From positions 137,355 to 201,354 of IMG/VR virus record IMGVR_UViG_3300042482_000702: DNA of 64,000 nt; one strand, 5' to 3'. Source of the stretch: a virus. The stretch's first letter is position 1; every line of letters starts with the position of its first letter. The notes below the pieces were generated by a model. That model saw nothing but the letters and a program-made list of their open reading frames with translations. It was not told the origin of the DNA and ran no database searches. Made by a program: the position numbers and the translations under genes. This document shows positions 27,950-37,409 of the stretch, piece after piece.

Positions 27950-29488
27950 ATGAAAAAGATTGAAAAAAAAATCAATCTCATAACAGAAGAACTAAAAAAA
28001 GTTGAAACCCACGAAAATCAACAAATGTTCATTAATGAGATGAAAAAAATAGGGATAGAAAAATTACCCTACGCCTATTCAGCACTAAAACAATTTATTG
28101 ATGCTGAAACAATGGATTACCATTACAATAAACACTATAAAGGATATGTTGATAAACTAAATTCCGCTCTTAAAAAGAAAGATTATGGTGATTTAGAATT
28201 AGAAGAAATTATTAAATCAATAAGTAGATTTGATAAGACAATTAGGAACAATGCCGGAGGAGCCTTTAACCACGCATTGTTTTGGAAAATGTTAACTCCA
28301 AAAAAACAAACACCAAATGGTGAAATTATTAGGCAAATTAAAAAAGATTTTACTACCTTTGTCAAGTTTAAAAATAAGTTTGAGGAAATTGCTCAAGAAA
28401 AATTTGGTTCAGGTTGGGTTTGGTTAGTTTTAACAAAACGAAATACCTTAAAAATCGTAACCACAGAAAATCAAGACAATCCTCTTATGAATGTTATAGA
28501 TGATGGTGGTTATCCAATACTAGGATTAGATTTATGGGAACACGCATATTATTTAAAATATAGAAACAAAAAAAATGACTATGTTAAGAATTTTTGGAAA
28601 TGTGTTAATTGGGAATTTGTTAATAAACTATATACAATGAGAATTGAAACTAAATTAAATGAAAGTTTAAATTTTAAGTCTGTTATTTCTGAAGGTAAGT
28701 CTGAAAGATGTGGTAGAGAAGAGAACGAAGCTATTCGTATGGTTTTTAATATTAACCCAAAAATTAAACAAATTTTTATGGAAGGTATTAACCACATCCT
28801 TAAAGAAGTTTTTCCGGATAACTATTATGGGTATGGTGAATACGCTAAAGGTGAAATGTCTGGTGTGTATGATTTAGAAAGAGATGGTCGTTCTGTATTA
28901 AATAAATTAAACACAAACTATAGTTGTTTCTGTGTTCTTCTTAACGACACAAATCAAGTTTTAAAATCTACAAATTTACCTGAAATTAAAATTGTTGGTT
29001 TAAAACCATTGGAACAAATTGAAGAAACTAAAAAATTACTTATTTTCTTACACGAATATAAATTTAGAATATTCAAACAAACCTCCGCAACATTTCAAAA
29101 CATTATGAAAGTTTTAACCCAAACAGATACTTGGGGTCAATCTCGTGAAGATAAAACTATTGAGATTTTAAAGAAAAAATTTGGAAAAGATAATGTTAAC
29201 GCCATCGGTAAATTAGGTAGTAAAGCTGATATGATTGGTGGTATAGATTGTGAAGTTATTATTAATGGTAGAAAATTAAGTAGTCAAATTAAACCTTTTG
29301 GAAGTATTGAAACAACCGGTGAAGAAATTACTGTTATTGGTTCAGGAGCCGTTAAAAAATACTATACAGATTGGTTAATTTTCACTAGAAATAATAAAGA
29401 TGTTTTAATTTTCAGAAATAAAAATTCAAAAATTGTTAATGGACAATATGTTTTTCCTAAAGGAGATTTAATTTATTCATTAAATTGA
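27950..29488 (+). CDS. Fe/Mn superoxide dismutase fused to a PD-(D/E)XK nuclease-like domain
   Basis: A 512-residue two-part protein. Residues about 38-233 form a complete Fe/Mn superoxide dismutase: His58 in DYHYNKHY, Tyr66, His108 in NNAGGAFNHALFW, Gln175 in ENQDNPL, and Asp194 and His198 in LDLWEHAYY. All four metal ligands are present; the GG and QD signatures favour manganese. Such enzymes turn superoxide into peroxide and oxygen. Residues about 240-512 are not part of any SOD. Near the end, KADMIGG (Asp427) followed by SSQIKPF (Gln446, Lys448), after a helix with REDKTIEIL, fits a PD-(D/E)XK nuclease core with Q in place of E. The join is in one frame with no break. The function of the fusion is unknown. 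Confidence 0.85.
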   Translation: MKKIEKKINLITEELKKVETHENQQMFINEMKKIGIEKLPYAYSALKQFIDAETMDYHYNKHYKGYVDKLNSALKKKDYGDLELEEIIKSISRFDKTIRNNAGGAFNHALFWKMLTPKKQTPNGEIIRQIKKDFTTFVKFKNKFEEIAQEKFGSGWVWLVLTKRNTLKIVTTENQDNPLMNVIDDGGYPILGLDLWEHAYYLKYRNKKNDYVKNFWKCVNWEFVNKLYTMRIETKLNESLNFKSVISEGKSERCGREENEAIRMVFNINPKIKQIFMEGINHILKEVFPDNYYGYGEYAKGEMSGVYDLERDGRSVLNKLNTNYSCFCVLLNDTNQVLKSTNLPEIKIVGLKPLEQIEETKKLLIFLHEYKFRIFKQTSATFQNIMKVLTQTDTWGQSREDKTIEILKKKFGKDNVNAIGKLGSKADMIGGIDCEVIINGRKLSSQIKPFGSIETTGEEITVIGSGAVKKYYTDWLIFTRNNKDVLIFRNKNSKIVNGQYVFPKGDLIYSLN

Positions 29489-29503
29489 TATTTATAAATA
29501 AAA
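29487..29503 (+). promoter_or_regulatory. Late-promoter-like motif of the neck-like gene
   Basis: GATATTTATAAATAAAA, the same 17 bases as the element at 2673-2689 on the other strand. It overlaps the stop codon of the SOD-fusion gene and lies about 6 bases before the ATG at 29510. Confidence 0.55.
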
Positions 29504-29509
29504 AGAACT

Positions 29510-30622
29510 ATGTCAATAATTCCAGAACCTCAAAGAACCGCGTTATACACAAGAATTAAACATTTACTTGGAGCACCACTTCGTTCAATAGAAATTGAAG
29601 ACGAAATGATGGATAGTTTATTAGAATTATCTATCGGTGATTATTCTCAATATGTCCAAGATTGGTTAATAGAATCTCAATGGACATCCTTATATAATCT
29701 TAATCTTGATACTCAATCATTATCAAAAGCTTTTATAACAAAAAGTTTAGATTTTGAAACGAGATACACTTATGCGTATTCTAAAATTGTTGGATTACAG
29801 GCTGGTGGAGATTGGGAACTTAAAAAAGATTACATTCAACTTGAGCGTTACCAACAAATATATGAAATTCCAGCAAATAGAGAAATTAATGAAGTTTTAT
29901 GGTTTACACCTGCAGAACTTAATAATTTATTGTTTGACCCTTGGACTTTTGGGGCTTTAGGTGCCGGTGGTTTAGGTGGTCCGGGTGGTTTTTCACAAAT
30001 GGGTATGTCGGGTTCATTTTTTATGATGCCAGCGTTTGATATGTTATTGAGAATGCAAGAAATTAATATTCAAAGAAGAATAATTGCGGGTGACTTAACA
30101 TATAGAATTACAGCTCTTCCTGAAGGTAAAAAGGCATTACACTTAATGAATACACCTGGTGGTAAATTTGACTTCGGTAATGCAACCTTAACAAGAGGTA
30201 AAGTATGGTATTGGTATTATGATGTTGGTCCGGCGGATAGGGATAAGTGTTTGAAAGCAAACCCTGATATTATTACACTTCCATCTGATGTTCCATTTGA
30301 AGAAATTTCTTGGTCTGATTTAAATAATCCTGCACAACAATGGGTTAGAAGATGGTTCACGGCGTATGTTAAACAAACATTGGCGAGAGTTAGAGGTAAA
30401 TTTAGTGGAAATGTTAAAACACCGGATAGTGAATTAACTATGGATTACGCATCATTAGCAACAGAAGGTGCTGACGAAAAATCAAAACTTGAAGAAGAAT
30501 TAAAATTAAGGTTGGAGAGATTACGACCTGATAAAATGATGGAAAGGGAAGCTTTATTAGCGGAGAATTTAAATAAATCTTTGAAATTTAGAGCAATGCC
30601 AAGACAAATTTATGTAATTTAA
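29510..30622 (+). CDS. Neck/connector structural protein (gp13-like, tentative)
   Basis: A 370-residue protein. The first 60 residues (ALYTRIKHLLGAPLRSIEI, then a DSLLELSIGDYSQYVQDWL helix) have the look of a head-tail connector, and the central RITALPEGKKALHL/GKVWYWYYDV region and the VRRWFTAYVKQTLARVRGKF helix are typical of the large neck proteins of T4-like phages. A Gly-rich loop (GALGAGGLGGPGGF) lies at about residues 148-162. With the gp14-like protein it probably forms the neck; the assignment rests on general resemblance and genome position, not on a decisive motif. It has its own late-promoter-like motif. Confidence 0.55.
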   Translation: MSIIPEPQRTALYTRIKHLLGAPLRSIEIEDEMMDSLLELSIGDYSQYVQDWLIESQWTSLYNLNLDTQSLSKAFITKSLDFETRYTYAYSKIVGLQAGGDWELKKDYIQLERYQQIYEIPANREINEVLWFTPAELNNLLFDPWTFGALGAGGLGGPGGFSQMGMSGSFFMMPAFDMLLRMQEINIQRRIIAGDLTYRITALPEGKKALHLMNTPGGKFDFGNATLTRGKVWYWYYDVGPADRDKCLKANPDIITLPSDVPFEEISWSDLNNPAQQWVRRWFTAYVKQTLARVRGKFSGNVKTPDSELTMDYASLATEGADEKSKLEEELKLRLERLRPDKMMEREALLAENLNKSLKFRAMPRQIYVI

Positions 30623-30627
30623 ATAAT

Positions 30628-30987
30628 ATGATAAATTTAAATAGACAGACAGAAAAAAAAGTTGTTGGAGATAAACGATTTTATAATGAAGTTTATGAAA
30701 CTAATGCTCAAGATATAAAAAAAGTTATCACGGATGAGGTTTATAATACTAAAGGTGAGGTTTTAATTTTAGCTAAAGGTGTTAGTGAATGTAGAATAGT
30801 TTTAGATTCAGAAACCACGGAACATATAATAATTAAAGCATTAACAAAAGTTTATATAACACCAAGCTCAAATAAAATTGATGAGTATTATGATGAAATT
30901 TTTATTGATAAAGGTGCTTGTGTTGAATTTTATTTAATTGAAGATAATTGGTATATAGTCTCAAGTGATGGACTAAAATTAGAATAA
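30628..30987 (+). CDS. Small beta-rich phage protein of unknown function (119 aa)
   Basis: A 119-residue protein with alternating beta strands (EVLILAKGVSECRIVLDSET, HIIIKALTKVYITPSS, GACVEFYLIEDNWYIVSSDG). The final strand-turn-strand pattern is common in small virion decoration or capping proteins, but I cannot name a family. It follows the neck-like gene after five bases and ends at a terminator, so it is probably a late structural partner of that gene. Confidence 0.55.
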   Translation: MINLNRQTEKKVVGDKRFYNEVYETNAQDIKKVITDEVYNTKGEVLILAKGVSECRIVLDSETTEHIIIKALTKVYITPSSNKIDEYYDEIFIDKGACVEFYLIEDNWYIVSSDGLKLE

Positions 30988-30989
30988 AA

Positions 30990-31015
30990 AAAAGGTGTCG
31001 TATTCGACACCTTTT
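30990..31015. terminator. Bidirectional intrinsic terminator
   Basis: A perfect 11-bp stem AAAAGGTGTCG/CGACACCTTTT with a TATT loop lies between two convergent genes. A and T tracts on both sides let it work in both directions. Confidence 0.9.
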
Positions 31016-31020
31016 CTGTT

Positions 31021-33810
31021 TTAACTAATATGTTCTTCCCACCCTGGTTCTGCCAATTCATAAATATATTCTGAACTAACACCAACTCTATCCCAAAATT
31101 TTAATTCTAAATCGGTGATAGTTAATAAATCCTCAATCGTATCTTGGTCTTCTTCTTTATTTGGGACACCCCCAATTAATTCACATTGTGTTTTAGTGAA
31201 AAATCCTCTGTCTTCCGGATTAGCAATTAACAAACTTTCTCTTAATTCTTTATTAAAAACAATCAATAATGGTTCCACTTTTTTATTAAATGTTGAGATT
31301 GCTCTCGGAACATTATAATCACCTGTTAAATCGGGATTGTTCTCAATTTCTGTTTGGTCTAACATATAACAATTTAATTGTATTGTTGAGGTTGATTTAT
31401 CCTCCGGTTCTTTACCATTTACAGATGTAAATAAATCTAATTCTTTTTTAGTATAATTATTTTTAGTTATTTTCTGAACATCACCGTGAGACGCCTTCAA
31501 TCCATTGTTAACATAACTAATAACATCACCTAAAGAGACTTTTAAATTATGTTTGATAGCTAATTCCATATGTGCCATTCTACTCATAAGTGAACCCGCC
31601 TTTGTTTTTTGAGTACATCGTTTTTTATAATCATCGATAGATAGTTTAACTCTCGCTCTTTGGGCGATTTGTTTTAATGGGATTTGTTGGTCAAAGATTC
31701 TTTGGTGATATTCAAAATACCACTCAATAAACTCTTGTCCTTTTCCTTCCAATAACAATTTCACACCTTTATCTAAAAACACCTCAATATATAGTGGTAA
31801 TTTTTTAGATTTAATTGAGTTCCCCGTTAATTTAATTTTACCATTGGATTCCATCGTGGCGTAATTCTTTCTACTTAAATTAATACAAGAATCCCAAGTT
31901 CCATCACAATCAAGCCCCATTTCGCCTTTCATAAACAAATCGTTATACTCGGCAGTATCAGCGTAATACCCACGATATTCTTTACCCTCTTTAACCAACC
32001 AATTTAACCCTTTTCCGATATAAACTCTATCATCAACACCACCTTCAGGTAAACTAAAGTTAACACCGTCAGTATCAAGTACAAGAGGTGTATACCCTCT
32101 TTTAACGAAGTATTTTACCATCTGACGAAGATATTGTCGTCCGGTACAAGTAATTCGTTCTCCACTATTCATTTCACCCCATTCATAAACATGGGGAGCT
32201 GATAATCCACCAAACATTGAGTTAATGAAGATTTTTAATGGCAATTGTTTTCTATCAAAAGATAATGATTTTTTAGAATCGATTGATTTATACTCGGAAG
32301 CTAAATTCTTATACATAATACGAGCATTACGGAAATAAGTTAACATACCTTTCATTCCACCCATTACATCACACTCGGGAAACACATCGTGTACCAACTG
32401 AATTGATGGATATAAGGAAGAGTAGTCAAGTTTTAATACATTGGTAGAGTACCCCACTTTAAGTAGTCTTGAAAGTCCTCCTACGAAGTCCGTCTTCTCT
32501 TCTTTAGCGGGAATAGCCAATTTATTCTTATAAGACCAAGCCAACATAATCATTCTCCATAGAGTTGCGGTTCCCATTGTGGAAACTCTCTCATATGTTG
32601 TTGGTACCATTGATGCGAGTAGAAACGTTCCTTGGTTGAATTCATCATCCACTGTCAACGTCTCCTCTAAATCGTCGTCAAGATATCTCTCCACAATATT
32701 ATCACCTGTCACCTTTAAGTATTTTCCGGGGAATCTTGTGTCTAAATTATTGAAATCCGGATTATCGGCTCTCTTATATTTTCCATTCTCAACATTTAAC
32801 CAATATTCTTCTTTTTTAGCGTACATTGGACCAATCTCTAAATGGTCAATATAAACTCGGTCGGGAGCTTCAGCTTTAATGTATTGAGTTATGTATTTAA
32901 GACCCGCTGATTTAATACTTGAGTTAATCGCTTGAGCTCTACGAACAGAGTGAATAATATCAATAACATTATAACCCCACAATTGAGTTTGAGAGAATCT
33001 CTCTACTTCATTAGCAAGTTTTAACATACCATCTTTTTGTCCAATAGGTCTTGCCGGGTTTAAAGATTTTGCAATCTTTTTGATATCTAAGTTAAGTGCT
33101 TTACATCTCTCAAATATCCAAAACCAGTCGAAGTTTGCTGAATTATATCCACCGATAATGGATGGTTTAAGTTCGTCTATAATATTGAAGAATTCTACTA
33201 ACCCTTTTCTCTCTTGGTCTTCATCGGAACACTCAATAACTTTTTGGTATCCTTTATTGGTTTTAATTCCAATCATAAATATACGACCATCTTTAGGTTC
33301 TAAAGCGGTCGTCTCCAAGTCAAATCCGAGTCGGGTGATGTCGTTGTATTCTTCATACCCTTTGAATAATCTTTTTTCTCTTGAAATCAGGAATTGTTCT
33401 ACCGGTGGAAGTACCGTTAATTTTCCTTTTGTTTTTTCACCCCATGGGTCAACACCACCATCTCTAAAGAATTGGATAAGTGAACGATAACCCTTCATTG
33501 ATTTAACCATATATTTGAGACCTTTTTCTAATCTCTCATTACCTTTGGTTTCTAACTTCTCAATGATGATTCCGTGTTTTTTCATTGCGTCTCGTTGTTG
33601 GTCTTTGGATTTTGAATAAAAATTCAAATCCCTCAAATCACCAACCCAAGCAAATGCCGTAAATGTATCTTTTTTGATTATTTTTCCCTGACCAGGGATT
33701 TCTTTAATTTTGTAGATTGAATCTGATGCGTAATCATACTCAATAGCGACGATGTGTTCTTCAGGGTCATTCCCTTCTAGGAACGCCTTAATTTCTTCTT
33801 GTGTAACCAT
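31021..33810 (-). CDS. gp43: Family B DNA polymerase with proofreading exonuclease
   Basis: A 929-residue replicative polymerase. Exonuclease motifs: ExoI FDLETTALEP (Asp164, Glu166), ExoII NSANFDWF (Asp228) and a likely ExoIII YLDDD (376-380). Polymerase motifs: A DYSSLYPS (462-469), B KIFINSMFGGL (526-536) and C LDTDG (578-582). Motif C normally reads DTDS; Gly in the last place is unusual but both catalytic Asp residues are kept. It would copy the phage genome with the gp32-like and UvsX-like proteins at the left end. Length is close to T4 gp43 (898). It converges on the neck operon across a terminator, and a late-promoter-like motif lies about 50 bases upstream. Confidence 0.95.
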   Translation of the reverse strand: MVTQEEIKAFLEGNDPEEHIVAIEYDYASDSIYKIKEIPGQGKIIKKDTFTAFAWVGDLRDLNFYSKSKDQQRDAMKKHGIIIEKLETKGNERLEKGLKYMVKSMKGYRSLIQFFRDGGVDPWGEKTKGKLTVLPPVEQFLISREKRLFKGYEEYNDITRLGFDLETTALEPKDGRIFMIGIKTNKGYQKVIECSDEDQERKGLVEFFNIIDELKPSIIGGYNSANFDWFWIFERCKALNLDIKKIAKSLNPARPIGQKDGMLKLANEVERFSQTQLWGYNVIDIIHSVRRAQAINSSIKSAGLKYITQYIKAEAPDRVYIDHLEIGPMYAKKEEYWLNVENGKYKRADNPDFNNLDTRFPGKYLKVTGDNIVERYLDDDLEETLTVDDEFNQGTFLLASMVPTTYERVSTMGTATLWRMIMLAWSYKNKLAIPAKEEKTDFVGGLSRLLKVGYSTNVLKLDYSSLYPSIQLVHDVFPECDVMGGMKGMLTYFRNARIMYKNLASEYKSIDSKKSLSFDRKQLPLKIFINSMFGGLSAPHVYEWGEMNSGERITCTGRQYLRQMVKYFVKRGYTPLVLDTDGVNFSLPEGGVDDRVYIGKGLNWLVKEGKEYRGYYADTAEYNDLFMKGEMGLDCDGTWDSCINLSRKNYATMESNGKIKLTGNSIKSKKLPLYIEVFLDKGVKLLLEGKGQEFIEWYFEYHQRIFDQQIPLKQIAQRARVKLSIDDYKKRCTQKTKAGSLMSRMAHMELAIKHNLKVSLGDVISYVNNGLKASHGDVQKITKNNYTKKELDLFTSVNGKEPEDKSTSTIQLNCYMLDQTEIENNPDLTGDYNVPRAISTFNKKVEPLLIVFNKELRESLLIANPEDRGFFTKTQCELIGGVPNKEEDQDTIEDLLTITDLELKFWDRVGVSSEYIYELAEPGWEEHIS

Positions 33811-33860
33811 AATTATGTTTTTTAGAATGACATATTAGCTCTGATTAATTTCAGGTTTGT

Positions 33861-33880
33861 CTTGTTTCTATAAATATAAT
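33861..33880 (-). promoter_or_regulatory. Promoter-like motif upstream of the DNA polymerase gene
   Basis: The minus strand reads ATTATATTTATAGAAACAAG, related to the late motif, about 50 bases before the ATG. An early gene under this motif would be unexpected, so it may be a chance AT-rich match. Confidence 0.3.
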
Positions 33881-33901
33881 TATTTAAAATAAAGAAGTCA
33901 A

Positions 33902-35005
33902 TTAGGACCTAATTTCTGTGGCAAAACAAATTTCACCTCGTTCTCTTATCAATCTTTCCATATCGGCAAATGATATATACGCGTGTCCCGATTGACCCCA
34001 AGATTGACCCCAACTATTTTTAATTCTAAATAGTCGTGTAACGGTATTCACACCATTAATAACATAAGCGTGTCCACCGGCAATACGACCACTAATTTTA
34101 ATTAAACCATTTCTATTAGGGTAAAACATTCCATTATACCAATTAGTTCCAACTACAACAGGACCTAAATTTAAAACGGAATTTATTAAAGTTGTTAAAT
34201 TAAATCCCCAATAATAAGAAGAAACTTTACCAACACTTTGTAAGTATTTAACACCTCCTCTAACTGAAGTTCCAGCGTAGTTTTCACCTACCCATTCATC
34301 AAGTTTTTGAGCGTTTTCATATATAATTCTAGGTGGTATTATTGGAGCAATTCCACTTTGAGGTACCGGACCATCTTCTAACCAATGAGCCCAAGCGTAC
34401 CCAACACATTGGGGTGTATTACCTTGATTACCCCACCATCCATTATCATCCCAATATCTGTTGGTAATTCTAACAGGTGCGGCGGTTAAAATATTATTAA
34501 TTGAATATTTGTGGTCTCTTTCATCAGGAACATATTGTCTACCCAATTGATATGTTCTATTAATACTTTCCACCAAAACTGTTGGTTCGTTAACACAACA
34601 AGGAAATTCTGAAACATAACAACTATCATAAACCAAATCATCAGCAATGAAGGATTCCTGAACATTAATATTAAGTTTTTCTCTAATTGGTAAGATAAGT
34701 ACACCATCAGAATTTCTTAACATAAACTCACCCTCATATCTACCAACACGATTAGTGTCTTTGGATGTGAATTGGTAGTATATGTAATATTCTGGTTCGG
34801 CGTTGGGGTCCATTGAGGTTTTCTCAACAAATCCGCCCGGTCTTGAAGTAATTTTTGGTATTCCCGTTTCTACATCTACCATTGAAAAGAAAATTGACGA
34901 TAACTCTATGGTTTTCATAAAATTATTGTAATCACTTCTTCCATCTTTTACGACTTGGAATTTTAAAACAGGTAAAGTCGAGTTTTTCTTAATAAAAAAA
35001 TCCAT
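33902..35005 (-). CDS. Papain-like cysteine protease fused to a BppU-like baseplate domain
   Basis: A 367-residue protein in two parts. Residues 1-118 resemble the N-terminal domain of phage upper baseplate proteins (BppU): alternating strands ending in YYIYYQFTSKDTNRVGRYEG and the PIREKLNINV strand, which usually anchors fibres to the baseplate. Residues about 150-367 are a papain-family (C1A-like) peptidase with all key residues: Gln194 (oxyanion), Cys200 in NTPQCVGYAW with papain-like spacing, His312 in AGGHAYVING and Asn330 in RIKNSWGQSW. No signal peptide is seen. I infer a virion-mounted protease that may trim host surface proteins or mature phage fibres. It lies between the polymerase gene and the glycosylation operon and has a late-promoter-like motif. 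Confidence 0.82.
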   Translation of the reverse strand: MDFFIKKNSTLPVLKFQVVKDGRSDYNNFMKTIELSSIFFSMVDVETGIPKITSRPGGFVEKTSMDPNAEPEYYIYYQFTSKDTNRVGRYEGEFMLRNSDGVLILPIREKLNINVQESFIADDLVYDSCYVSEFPCCVNEPTVLVESINRTYQLGRQYVPDERDHKYSINNILTAAPVRITNRYWDDNGWWGNQGNTPQCVGYAWAHWLEDGPVPQSGIAPIIPPRIIYENAQKLDEWVGENYAGTSVRGGVKYLQSVGKVSSYYWGFNLTTLINSVLNLGPVVVGTNWYNGMFYPNRNGLIKISGRIAGGHAYVINGVNTVTRLFRIKNSWGQSWGQSGHAYISFADMERLIRERGEICFATEIRS

Positions 35006-35013
35006 CTATTATT

Positions 35014-35030
35014 TTTTATTATAAATAGTT
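35014..35030 (-). promoter_or_regulatory. Late-promoter-like motif of the protease gene
   Basis: The minus strand reads AACTATTTATAATAAAA about 8 bases before the ATG, almost the same as the element at 14358-14374. Confidence 0.45.
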
Positions 35031-35051
35031 GGATTTTTAAAAATAAATGAT

Positions 35052-37403
35052 TTAACTCTCTTTTCTTAATGAACCATCATAATGTTCAAAGCGATTGTGT
35101 TCTGTTGGTGTTAACAATAATAATCCCGGATTGATTTTCCCTTTGACGGTTTCTTGATAACTATAAGACATTAATGTTTGTTCGTAAGGATGAGACCATT
35201 TAGTTTCTAAATAACATCTGTAATTACCCTCTCTCGATAAGACAATCGGCCAATTTGAAAGATAAACTTCTCCAGTAACATACGGTAATCCTTTGTGAAT
35301 ATGAATTTCGTTAAATTTTGTTTTTGGAGAATTGGGGTCTAAACCTTGTACGGGTAATTTAGGGTTATTTGGCCAATGTTTTTGTCTGAAATCTTGGGGT
35401 ACATTATACCAACTCCATTGTACACTATTATCACCAAAAAATTCACTAAAATTAAGTTTAAGGAAATCAAAATTTTCTTTAGAAAGTATATCTAACGATT
35501 TCTGATATAAGTTATCTACAAATCTTGGGAATCCATTTCTACAAACCTCACCTTTTTTAGGGTAAAACGCCATGTCATCCTCAAACCACCAGTAACAATC
35601 CAAATCAGTTTCATCGAAATGTTCAGCAACAAATACTCTACCACCAACAATACCAATATTATCCTTCTTAATGTGTTCAAAACCATATTGTTCACATAAT
35701 TCAATATATCTCGGTGTTGTGGTTAAATCAGTTGAATTATCTAATAAGAATTTCTTTGGTTTCTCAACAAAATCTTTATCATAGTCCAACATAGATTGGA
35801 TAAGAACCTCTAATTGTTTTGGTGAATTAAATGTGATTACATAAAGACCCACTTTTGAAGTGTCCAATTTATTCACAACAACATCTTTAGACACTTCTGA
35901 TTTAACCTCAACTGTCATATCTTTTAAATCCTCAAAGAATTTACCCATTAATCCATTACCCTCAATTTCTGAATAACTAATTAAATTAGGATATTTGTAA
36001 GTCATAATCGTAAATAACGACTCTTCAGTTCCCATTAATCCTTGTGATAAAGTATCATTCATTAACCCATAATAGATTGAATTAATTTCAGATATTGTAT
36101 CTTTTTTACCTCCGAAGAAACCTGCTCTGGCAACCATATTAACAGGTTTGCCAGCTAATTCACATAACTCTTGATACTTAAATCCATGAATTTCACTATT
36201 GGCATCATACGGGAAACAAACAAAGTGAAAATTCTTAATTAATTTAGGTAATTTATCTAAAACTTTGTCGTGGGTAAAATATCCAGGATGAATTGTATTG
36301 GTTAATCCGGCATCAATCCAAAACATATATTCTGAATCAAATTTATCTAATATTTTCGCATCGTGTAAAAGATAAATTTTAGACATAACCAAAGGGTTGT
36401 ACATTTCTAATTTAGCTTGAGTTGATTCTGTTAACCAACCAACTTGATTATACCAATCAGGGTTAGTTCTTATTTTTTGAATTTTATCGTAAAAATCATT
36501 ATTTTTAAACCAAGATAAATCTCTACGAACAAATTGAGTGTTTTCACTACGTCTGTTGTTTAATACAAATTTTTCTAACTCTTCATCACCAAAAATTATC
36601 ATATTTACATCAACTTGTAATAGTTGTTGGAATTTATCTAAATAATGTTGGAATGAACGAGACCATCCTTCTTGGAGGTCTCCCCTACCTATATCCCATA
36701 ACCCTGTTACTAATGTTGTTATATTGTTAGACTTAGTTGTCTCAACCTTTACAACATCATTCTTAACTATTATTGAATTTTTTTTATATCCACCCACTTG
36801 AGTAACAACTTCAATCACATTATTCTCAATACCTCTTAATTCAAAGAAGTCCTTAATTGCCGCTTCAACACCTGGTAAATCATTTCTTTTGTAATCGTGG
36901 AAAAATATATAACCACCATCAACAACTCTATCATAAACCTTAACTAAACTATCATATATTGAATCATAAAAATCTCCATCAAGAAATGCGAATGAAATTT
37001 TTTCAGGTAATCTATCGTTTGGAATATCACAAAACCAACCTTTTGTTATTATTGGTGGAGGTAAATTATTTTCAATAAAATTACTTGTTAAAACGTCTTC
37101 ACTGGTTACTAATGTTCTAGGTCTCCAACCCGTATTAATTTCCCATTTAGATAAATCCGGCAACCCTTCAAAAGAATCATATACATATAATTTTTTATCA
37201 GAATTAGTTTCAATTAGGGTTTTCATTAGGTATTTACTTGATTCACCAACGTAACAACCTAGTTCAACAACATCTCCGTCTATATCATTCTCAATTGCAT
37301 CTAACAAATATTCAACTAATTTTTTTATTTGTTCACCATTAATTATTGATGAGTCCACTTGTTTATTGTGGAAATTCATTATTTCATTTAAAAAATTTTT
37401 CAT
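35052..37403 (-). CDS. Three-domain methyltransferase / HtrL-YibB-like / GT-A glycosyltransferase fusion
   Basis: A 783-residue protein with three modules. Residues about 1-215 are a TylF-type sugar O-methyltransferase: the SAM loop VVELGCYVGESSKYL, then FLDGDFYDS and a FHDYKRND metal-site segment. Residues about 228-500 resemble the HtrL/YibB family (LVTGLWDIGRGDLQ, then YMFWIDAGLTNTIHPG with its acidic motif). Residues about 515-783 look like a GT2-type transferase, beginning VGLYVITFNSPKQLEVLI, with an acidic WWFEDDMAFYP metal site and a late GEVYLSNW segment. One chain would add sugars and methylate one of them. It is the last gene of the minus-strand glycosylation operon. The exact sugars cannot be told. 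Confidence 0.78.
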   Translation of the reverse strand: MKNFLNEIMNFHNKQVDSSIINGEQIKKLVEYLLDAIENDIDGDVVELGCYVGESSKYLMKTLIETNSDKKLYVYDSFEGLPDLSKWEINTGWRPRTLVTSEDVLTSNFIENNLPPPIITKGWFCDIPNDRLPEKISFAFLDGDFYDSIYDSLVKVYDRVVDGGYIFFHDYKRNDLPGVEAAIKDFFELRGIENNVIEVVTQVGGYKKNSIIVKNDVVKVETTKSNNITTLVTGLWDIGRGDLQEGWSRSFQHYLDKFQQLLQVDVNMIIFGDEELEKFVLNNRRSENTQFVRRDLSWFKNNDFYDKIQKIRTNPDWYNQVGWLTESTQAKLEMYNPLVMSKIYLLHDAKILDKFDSEYMFWIDAGLTNTIHPGYFTHDKVLDKLPKLIKNFHFVCFPYDANSEIHGFKYQELCELAGKPVNMVARAGFFGGKKDTISEINSIYYGLMNDTLSQGLMGTEESLFTIMTYKYPNLISYSEIEGNGLMGKFFEDLKDMTVEVKSEVSKDVVVNKLDTSKVGLYVITFNSPKQLEVLIQSMLDYDKDFVEKPKKFLLDNSTDLTTTPRYIELCEQYGFEHIKKDNIGIVGGRVFVAEHFDETDLDCYWWFEDDMAFYPKKGEVCRNGFPRFVDNLYQKSLDILSKENFDFLKLNFSEFFGDNSVQWSWYNVPQDFRQKHWPNNPKLPVQGLDPNSPKTKFNEIHIHKGLPYVTGEVYLSNWPIVLSREGNYRCYLETKWSHPYEQTLMSYSYQETVKGKINPGLLLLTPTEHNRFEHYDGSLRKES

Positions 37404-37409
37404 ATTTTA

